From contig JBALVX010000002.1 of the NCBI GenBank assembly GCA_036961295.1, forward strand, positions 625,185-689,184: a stretch of 64,000 nt of DNA, read 5' to 3'. This document shows, piece after piece, positions 58,944 to 64,000 of this stretch. The notes beneath the pieces are model-generated. The model was not told where the DNA came from. It made no database searches and saw only the letters and a program-made list of their open reading frames with translations. How positions within the stretch are numbered: the stretch's first letter is position 1; every line of letters begins with the position of its first letter. Origin of the DNA: JAGPUQ01 sp036961295 (GTDB taxonomy: Bacteria > Pseudomonadota > Gammaproteobacteria > Pseudomonadales > Porticoccaceae). Made by a program: the position numbers and the translations under genes.

Positions 58944-60152
58944 TTAGTAAGCGCTCGGATAAATTGCACCCAAAATTTCTGCTTTTGTAGCGCCGGTGAC
59001 TTCGGCCAGGCTTCCTGGTAAGCCCGCCAGGGTTTGTCGGGCCAGCCAGGCAAAGGCGGCTGCTTCTACCCATTCGGGATCGATACCTAATGCGCTGGTA
59101 CTTGCGACCTTAGCTGGTGCGAGTAGCGTTTTTAGCGCATCCATTAAGGCGGTGTTAAGTGCGCCGCCACCACAAATATAAATTTCTGTTGCGAGCGTAG
59201 AAGTTTTTTCAATCGCTTCCGCAATACTTTCCGCCGTGAGTGCGAGCAGTGTGGCCTGGACGCTACCGGCGTCGATGTCCACGAAATTTTCCAGTTGGCG
59301 ATCGAGCCAGTCCAAATTAAAGTCTTCGCGCCCGGTACTTTTGGGCGGCGGCTGATTAAAAAAATCATGTTGTTTTAAATGCGCGAGTAAATCCGGGTGA
59401 GGGATGTGGCTGGCCGCCCATTGGCCGCCATCGTCGTAGGCTAGTCCGCGGTGACGGTTGATCCAGGCGTCGAGGAGCCCGTTGCCCGGGCCAGTATCGA
59501 AGCCGGAGACAGGGCCCTGAGCGGGCAGGCAGGTGATATTGCTGATACCGCCGATATTTACAATGACCCGGTGGTGGTCGGCATCGCGAAACGCCGCCCG
59601 GTGAAATGCGGGTACCAGCGGCGCGCCGTGGCCACCCAGGGCGATATCGCGGCGACGAAAATCGGCCACCGTGGCGATACCCGTGCGCGCGGCGATGCGG
59701 TTTGGGTCGCCGATTTGCAAGGTAAAGGGCAAGGGTAAGGGAAATTCCGAGCTAGCGCCGGGGGGGCGGTGCCGTATGGTTTGACCGTGGCTGCCGATAG
59801 CAGTGATTTGTGTGGAACCTATCGAAGCATTAAGTAATAAGCTGTTTACCGCGTCTGCGAGGAGTTCGCCTAGTTGGGCGTCAGCGCTGCCCATCAGATC
59901 AATCCTATCTTGACCCGCCACGCCCCGACCCGGCAATGATAAATCGAGCAATGCTGTTCTTAATGTTTCAGATATAGCGTGGGAGTGGGTGCTTACTAAG
60001 CGTATCTGCTTCGATTTGTCTTCGTCGCCAAATTCCACCAGCGCGGCGTCGATGCCGTCCATACTGGTGCCGGTCATCAGGCCGATATAGTACTCGGGGG
60101 TTTGGTGTTTATTGGCTAAGGCTGCGGATTTTCCGATGCCGGATTTGCTCAC
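58944..60152 (-). CDS. anmK: Anhydro-N-acetylmuramic acid kinase
   Basis: Peptidoglycan recycling kinase that opens and phosphorylates 1,6-anhydroMurNAc. 402 residues. Motifs: IGLMTGTSMDGIDAALVEFG, GSHGQTIRHRPPG, FTLQIGDPNRIAARTGI in parts, VNIGGISNITCL, DTGPGNGLLDAWI, ICGGGALNTALM, EAAAFAWLA. Its ATG overlaps the M23 peptidase stop by 4 nt, so both cell-wall genes are co-translated. Confidence 0.97.
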   Translation of the reverse strand: MSKSGIGKSAALANKHQTPEYYIGLMTGTSMDGIDAALVEFGDEDKSKQIRLVSTHSHAISETLRTALLDLSLPGRGVAGQDRIDLMGSADAQLGELLADAVNSLLLNASIGSTQITAIGSHGQTIRHRPPGASSEFPLPLPFTLQIGDPNRIAARTGIATVADFRRRDIALGGHGAPLVPAFHRAAFRDADHHRVIVNIGGISNITCLPAQGPVSGFDTGPGNGLLDAWINRHRGLAYDDGGQWAASHIPHPDLLAHLKQHDFFNQPPPKSTGREDFNLDWLDRQLENFVDIDAGSVQATLLALTAESIAEAIEKTSTLATEIYICGGGALNTALMDALKTLLAPAKVASTSALGIDPEWVEAAAFAWLARQTLAGLPGSLAEVTGATKAEILGAIYPSAY

Positions 60153-61636
60153 TGTAATGCCGCGAAACGATACTCGGTATAGGTTTCTAGTTGGGCGAGC
60201 AGCGGCGTAGTCTCGTCGACAAAGCGCTGTTTCAACCGAGAGGGAATAGGTTCTGCTTTCGGCAGTTTTACAGTTCGCGGGTTGCGATGTACACCGCTGA
60301 CCAAAAATTCATAATGCAGATGAGGTCCGGTGGCATAGCCGGTGGAGCCGACCGTGCCAATCACCTGGCGCTGTTTCACCGACGCGCCTTTTTTGACCTT
60401 GCGGCGATTTAGATGCAGGTACTTGGTTACGTACTGGCCGCCGTGCTGCACGAACACATAATTGCCATTGGCTTTACTATAGCCGGATGCCGTTACCCGG
60501 CCCTTGCCAGCGGAGTAGACTGGAGTGCCGCGCGGAGCGGCATAATCGACACCGCGATGGGCGCGAATGCTTTTGTGAATAGGGTGTTTGCGGCGTAAAT
60601 TAAAGTTCGAGCTAATCCGGGTAAAGTCTAAGGGCGCGCGTAAAAATGCCTTGCGCATGGGGCGGCCTGCGGGGGTGTAATAGCGCGCTACGCCATCTTC
60701 ATCGATAAAGCGAACCGCCGTATACGTGTCGCCCTGATTGGTAAAGCGTGCCGCCAGAATATCTCCGGTGCCAATTTTTTCGCCGTTTAGGTATTGCTCT
60801 TCGTAGAGTGCGCTAAAGGCATCGCCCTTGCGGATGTCCAGGGCAAAATCGATATCCCAGCCGAAGATATGTGCCAGCTCCATAATTTGTTTTTGCGGTA
60901 AGCCAACGGCAGTGGCGTCAAGGAACAGCGAGTTTTCGATGCGCCCCTCGACATATGTCGGTAGTAAATCCGGTTGCGCCAGCGTTGACTCGGCGCTAAA
61001 GCCCGACGCGTCGCGCTGATAGAGATAAGATTCGAGCTGAGAGCGAGCATACTTCACCTGCTCAAGCGTGCCCTGGTCATCCAGTGCGACGGAAATGATT
61101 TCCAGTGGTTTTAGTCGATTAAAGGCTTTTAGTTCCTTATCGGCCTGGGCGATCAGGTAAACATCGCGTTCGCTCAAAGACAGCCGTTTAAAGATAGTAG
61201 TTAAGCTGTCACCGGGGAGTACGGTTTCTTTTTGCCAGAGGGGCTCTGCGTATAGGATTTCTGAGACTGTAGTTTCAGAGGCTGTAGTTTCAGAGTCTAT
61301 GGTTTCAGGGCTTATGCTTATCGAGGCTGTGTTACCCGACAGGGCATGTTGCGCAGAGTTGGCCAGTATTTCAGGCCGTTCCACGCTAAGGTTCGGTTTA
61401 ACGTTCAGATCAGTACCCGCATTAACAGAGAGGGTGCTTTGAATGTCGAATAAAGCGACGGAGTGGGCTACGCGTTTGGCCTGTACCCGCTCCGCAGGAG
61501 CGACTAATAGCCCTATTCCGACGATGACAGCTAGCGCGGCGCCAGCGGCAAACACATGGGGTTTCGGCACCGCTTTTAGCGATATTCCGCCAGGGGGGTT
61601 GCGATGGTTTCCGGGTTTTTGCCTACGAAGTATCAT
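60149..61636 (-). CDS. M23 peptidoglycan DD-metalloendopeptidase (MepM-like)
   Basis: 495 residues. N-terminal membrane anchor (FAAGAALAVIVGIGLLVA about 30-48), Ser/Thr/Glu-rich linker holding a 5-residue repeat (SETTA, SETTV), an OapA/LysM-like part (VLPGDSLTTIFKRLSLSERDVY) and a C-terminal M23 domain with HRGVDYAAPRGTPVYSAG, VQHGGQYVTKYLHL and the zinc motif GPHLHYEFLVSG. Cleaves cross-linking peptides in the periplasm. Position between tyrS (divergent) and anmK is the normal one. Confidence 0.95.
   Translation of the reverse strand: MILRRQKPGNHRNPPGGISLKAVPKPHVFAAGAALAVIVGIGLLVAPAERVQAKRVAHSVALFDIQSTLSVNAGTDLNVKPNLSVERPEILANSAQHALSGNTASISISPETIDSETTASETTVSEILYAEPLWQKETVLPGDSLTTIFKRLSLSERDVYLIAQADKELKAFNRLKPLEIISVALDDQGTLEQVKYARSQLESYLYQRDASGFSAESTLAQPDLLPTYVEGRIENSLFLDATAVGLPQKQIMELAHIFGWDIDFALDIRKGDAFSALYEEQYLNGEKIGTGDILAARFTNQGDTYTAVRFIDEDGVARYYTPAGRPMRKAFLRAPLDFTRISSNFNLRRKHPIHKSIRAHRGVDYAAPRGTPVYSAGKGRVTASGYSKANGNYVFVQHGGQYVTKYLHLNRRKVKKGASVKQRQVIGTVGSTGYATGPHLHYEFLVSGVHRNPRTVKLPKAEPIPSRLKQRFVDETTPLLAQLETYTEYRFAALQ
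61263..61307. repeat. 15-bp in-frame tandem repeat in the M23 peptidase linker
   Basis: Three 15-bp units (61263, 61278, 61293), each a variant of GAGGCTGTAGTTTCA on the plus strand, giving a five-residue protein period (SETID, SETTA, SETTV type) in the linker after the anchor. Confidence 0.88.
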
Positions 61637-61797
61637 AATTTTTGTGAAGTAGTATTTAGTTTTAAGTTATAACATGCGAATTTATAACAAATTTTCGGCC
61701 CAGATAAAACCTTAATTGTCATTTTTTTGAACGGGTCTTCATTTGTTTTTGCACTGGGTTCAGGTAAGGTTTGCGATCTTTTTGATCAGTGTTGGAG

Positions 61798-61843
61798 AGT
61801 TTTGACGGTGACAGGTGTAAAGTTTTGACGGTAATAGGTGTAA
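61798..61843. repeat. 23-bp tandem duplication covering the tyrS start
   Basis: Two 23-bp copies, 61798-61820 and 61821-61843, differing at two bases. Each contains TTTTGACGGT. Because 23 is not a multiple of three, the TTG of the first copy opens a different frame from the second. Confidence 0.92.
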
Positions 61844-63135
61844 AAGGTGCCGAATTAATCGGTGAATTCCAGCGACGGCAGTTGCTGGCGCAAATGACCA
61901 GTGGTGACGAGCTGATCGCCCATTTGGATGCCCCGCGCACGATCTATTGTGGTTTTGACCCCACTGCGGACAGTCTGCATATCGGCAGTTTGGTGCCCCT
62001 GTTGGCCTTGCGGCGCTTGCAGCGTGCAGGCCACAAGCCCATCGCTCTGGTGGGAGGCGCCACCGGCTTGATCGGCGACCCCAGTCATAAGGCTGAAGAG
62101 CGTCAGCTCAACACTGCCGAGGTGGTTGGCGAGTGGGTAGAGCGACTTCGAGCTCAGGTGTCACAATTTATTGATTTTGACGGCGGCGCTAATGCGGCAG
62201 TCGTAGTGAATAACCTCGACTGGATGGATGGTATATCGGCGCTGGATTTTCTCCGTGATGTGGGTAAGCACTTTTCGGTGAATTCCATGGTGCAGAAAGA
62301 ATCGGTCAAGCAGCGCATTGATCGAGAGGGGGCGGGGATCTCCTTTACCGAGTTTTCTTATCTTCTCTTACAGTCCTACGATTTTGCCGAATTGTACAAG
62401 CGCCATGGTTGTACCGTGCAACTGGGTGGCTCCGATCAGTGGGGCAATATTACCGGCGGCATCGACCTGACGCGCCGTATGCACCAGGCTCAGGTCTTTG
62501 GTATGACCTTGCCGCTGGTCACCAAGGCCGACGGTACTAAGTTTGGCAAGACCGAGTCCGGCACCATTTGGCTCGATCCACAAAAAACCTCGCCTTATGC
62601 CTTCTACCAGTTCTGGATTAACAGTGCCGATGCGGACGTTTACAAGTTTCTGCGCTATTTCACCTTTATGGACTGCGACGAGATCGAAGAGGTCGAGCGC
62701 GCCGATGCCGATCGCCAGGGGCGACCGGAGGCGCAAGCGCTGTTAGCCAGCAGTGTGACCGAGTTAGTTCACGGCACCGAGGGTTTGCGGGCCGCGCAGC
62801 GCATTAGCACCGCTATGTTCAGTGGCGAAGTCCACACGCTGAGTGCCGACGACTTTAAGCAGTTACATCAGGATGGCTTGCCGACCTCGGAGTTGCCCGG
62901 TGCGAATCTGGCCGAAATACCCTTGACGACCCTGCTGGTCGACGCCGGCGTAGCGAAATCCGGCAAGCAAGTTAAAGACGCCCTGGCCCGTGAAGCGGTG
63001 TGGATTAATGGTAAGGCCGTTACCGCAAGCCAGAATATGGCCTGCGCAGAACTGTTCGCCGCTAGTGAAGCGCTCAGCGGCCGTTATTTTGTAGTCAAGC
63101 TGGGTAAAAAGAACTACCACCTCCTGGTGCGTTAG
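61825..63135 (+). CDS. tyrS: Tyrosyl-tRNA synthetase
   Basis: Class I synthetase charging tRNA-Tyr. CGFDPTADSLHIGSLVPL (HIGH motif as HIG), VGGATGLIGDPS, QGSD-type segment LGGSDQWGNITGG, KMSKS-like KFGKTES, and a C-terminal S4 domain (LLVDAGVAKSGKQVKDALAR). Alignment with E. coli needs the segment ELIGEFQRRQLLAQ, so the start must precede it; no ATG exists. TTG at 61825 is proposed: TGA of an 8-codon frame from the first repeat copy (TTG 61802, GGAGAG upstream) overlaps it as TTGA. A TTG at 61789 is an in-frame alternative. Confidence 0.95.
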   Translation: MTVIGVKGAELIGEFQRRQLLAQMTSGDELIAHLDAPRTIYCGFDPTADSLHIGSLVPLLALRRLQRAGHKPIALVGGATGLIGDPSHKAEERQLNTAEVVGEWVERLRAQVSQFIDFDGGANAAVVVNNLDWMDGISALDFLRDVGKHFSVNSMVQKESVKQRIDREGAGISFTEFSYLLLQSYDFAELYKRHGCTVQLGGSDQWGNITGGIDLTRRMHQAQVFGMTLPLVTKADGTKFGKTESGTIWLDPQKTSPYAFYQFWINSADADVYKFLRYFTFMDCDEIEEVERADADRQGRPEAQALLASSVTELVHGTEGLRAAQRISTAMFSGEVHTLSADDFKQLHQDGLPTSELPGANLAEIPLTTLLVDAGVAKSGKQVKDALAREAVWINGKAVTASQNMACAELFAASEALSGRYFVVKLGKKNYHLLVR

Positions 63136-63247
63136 TTGATGTAGCTTTTTCTGCGTAAAAGGCCGCTATAACAGCCTTAACGAGCGCTTTATGGGCGTTA
63201 ATTTGTGCGCCGAATATAGAGTATAAATAATTAAATAACGATTTATG

Positions 63248-63275
63248 TTGACAGTAATCCGTAAGTCGATAGAAT
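63248..63275 (+). promoter_or_regulatory. rrn promoter P1
   Basis: TTGACA (63248-63253), 16-nt spacer, TAGAAT (63270-63275), followed by GCGCGCC, a GC-rich discriminator typical of stringently controlled rRNA promoters. Confidence 0.8.
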
Positions 63276-63354
63276 GCGCGCCTCGTCGATTCGAGAGCAA
63301 CACCAGAATCGTGCGTAGGCCGCGAAATTTAAGGCATTTTTGTTAAATTTCCGG

Positions 63355-63382
63355 TTGACTTAAAGGCTGCCATCTGTAGAAT
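63355..63382 (+). promoter_or_regulatory. rrn promoter P2
   Basis: TTGACT (63355-63360), 16-nt spacer, TAGAAT (63377-63382), then ACGCAGCCCGC. Same spacing and -10 as P1, 107 nt downstream. Confidence 0.82.
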
Positions 63383-63407
63383 ACGCAGCCCGCTCAACGG
63401 AGCGAAC

Positions 63408-63419
63408 GTTCTTTAACAA
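63408..63419 (+). promoter_or_regulatory. rrn boxA antitermination site
   Basis: GTTCTTTAACAA, close to the boxA consensus TGCTCTTTAACAA bound by NusB/S10; about 200 nt before 16S. Confidence 0.8.
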
Positions 63420-63442
63420 TTGATCAGGCAAAGCGTGTGGGT

Positions 63443-63486
63443 GCTTGCGATGATGATTCAGTAGAGATGAATCATCAAATGCAAGT
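63443..63486 (+). other. rrn leader hairpin
   Basis: GATGATTCA and TGAATCATC form a 9-bp stem around a 7-nt loop, extended outward by CTTGC / GCAAG. Probable structure in the 16S leader used in rRNA folding or processing. Confidence 0.6.
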
Positions 63487-63619
63487 AACTCACTAAAGTA
63501 ATACAAACGTAATACGATTAGTTAGCCAAAGTATTTGAGCCGAGTTTTTAGATAGTAGAGCAGGTTTTGCGAAACTGTCTCCTCTTGTCAGTTATGTAGT
63601 CGGCAGAGGTAAAAGATTT

Positions 63620-64000
<381 letters not shown>

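Larger units (their letters stand above)
63136..63619 (+). other. rrn promoter and leader region
   Basis: 484 nt between tyrS and 16S rRNA with two tandem promoters, an antitermination boxA and a processing-type hairpin (separate entries). No protein gene is seen. Confidence 0.8.

Overview
The window is ordinary chromosome of an aerobic gammaproteobacterium. The 16S rRNA start at the right end and the gene orders (def-fmt-rsmB-trkA beside a LysM gene and dprA; argC to bactofilin to erpA to anmK to M23 peptidase to tyrS to rrn; trxA-rho) suggest a marine member of Cellvibrionales/Spongiibacteraceae or a near relative. That placement is inference. I see no phage, insertion sequence, integrase, CRISPR array or tRNA gene.

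Region by region: (1) 1-7.7 kb, minus strand: two tandem paralogous TonB-dependent receptors, a periplasmic ABC_sub_bind-type binding protein and a GacS/BarA-like hybrid histidine kinase cut by the left edge; the last two overlap. This looks like an uptake-and-sensing module. (2) 7.9-19.6 kb, plus strand: a lipid/ketone catabolism block holding a degenerate histidine phosphatase, an ACAD11-like acyl-CoA dehydrogenase, a kinase-fold phosphotransferase, a quinone oxidoreductase, two SDRs, pdxH, a second phosphatase, a Baeyer-Villiger monooxygenase, an HMG-CoA-synthase-like/DUF35 fusion and a thiolase. (3) 19.6-21.7 kb, minus: trxA and rho, with a roughly 400-nt rho leader. (4) 22-27.7 kb, plus: a TVP38-flavoprotein disulfide reductase fusion, an ArsM-like methyltransferase, a GST, an alpha/beta hydrolase and a FAH-family enzyme. 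(5) 27.8-34.4 kb, minus: tkt-epd-pgk-fba plus an SDR (central carbon). (6) 34.6-39.2 kb, plus: an ArsR-methyltransferase regulator (SahR-like) followed by metK-ahcY-metF (SAM cycle). (7) 39.3-47.9 kb: rsmE, an acyl-CoA dehydrogenase, then on the minus strand an alcohol dehydrogenase, aroE, hemF, tsaC, purE, dprA and a LysM protein. (8) 48-55.9 kb: def, fmt, rsmB, trkA, trkH and a convergent CLC channel. (9) 56-64 kb: argC, DUF6776, bactofilin, erpA, anmK, M23 peptidase, tyrS and the rrn leader with two tandem promoters and the 16S start.

The most unusual signal is not a gene family. Short degenerate tandem duplications (periods 8-23 bp) recur in many gaps and in flexible coding linkers. Several fill a gap right up to a start codon and carry its Shine-Dalgarno (rsmE, arsM-like), and others spill over a stop or start codon (pgk, clcA, tyrS). 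Other notable points are a one-base frameshift that removes the last strand of one TonB receptor, a candidate PPPG leader peptide ahead of rho, a possible ATT start codon, a split ACAD11-like 4-hydroxyacyl-CoA system, and an HMGCS-like/DUF35 fusion that has lost its catalytic cysteine.
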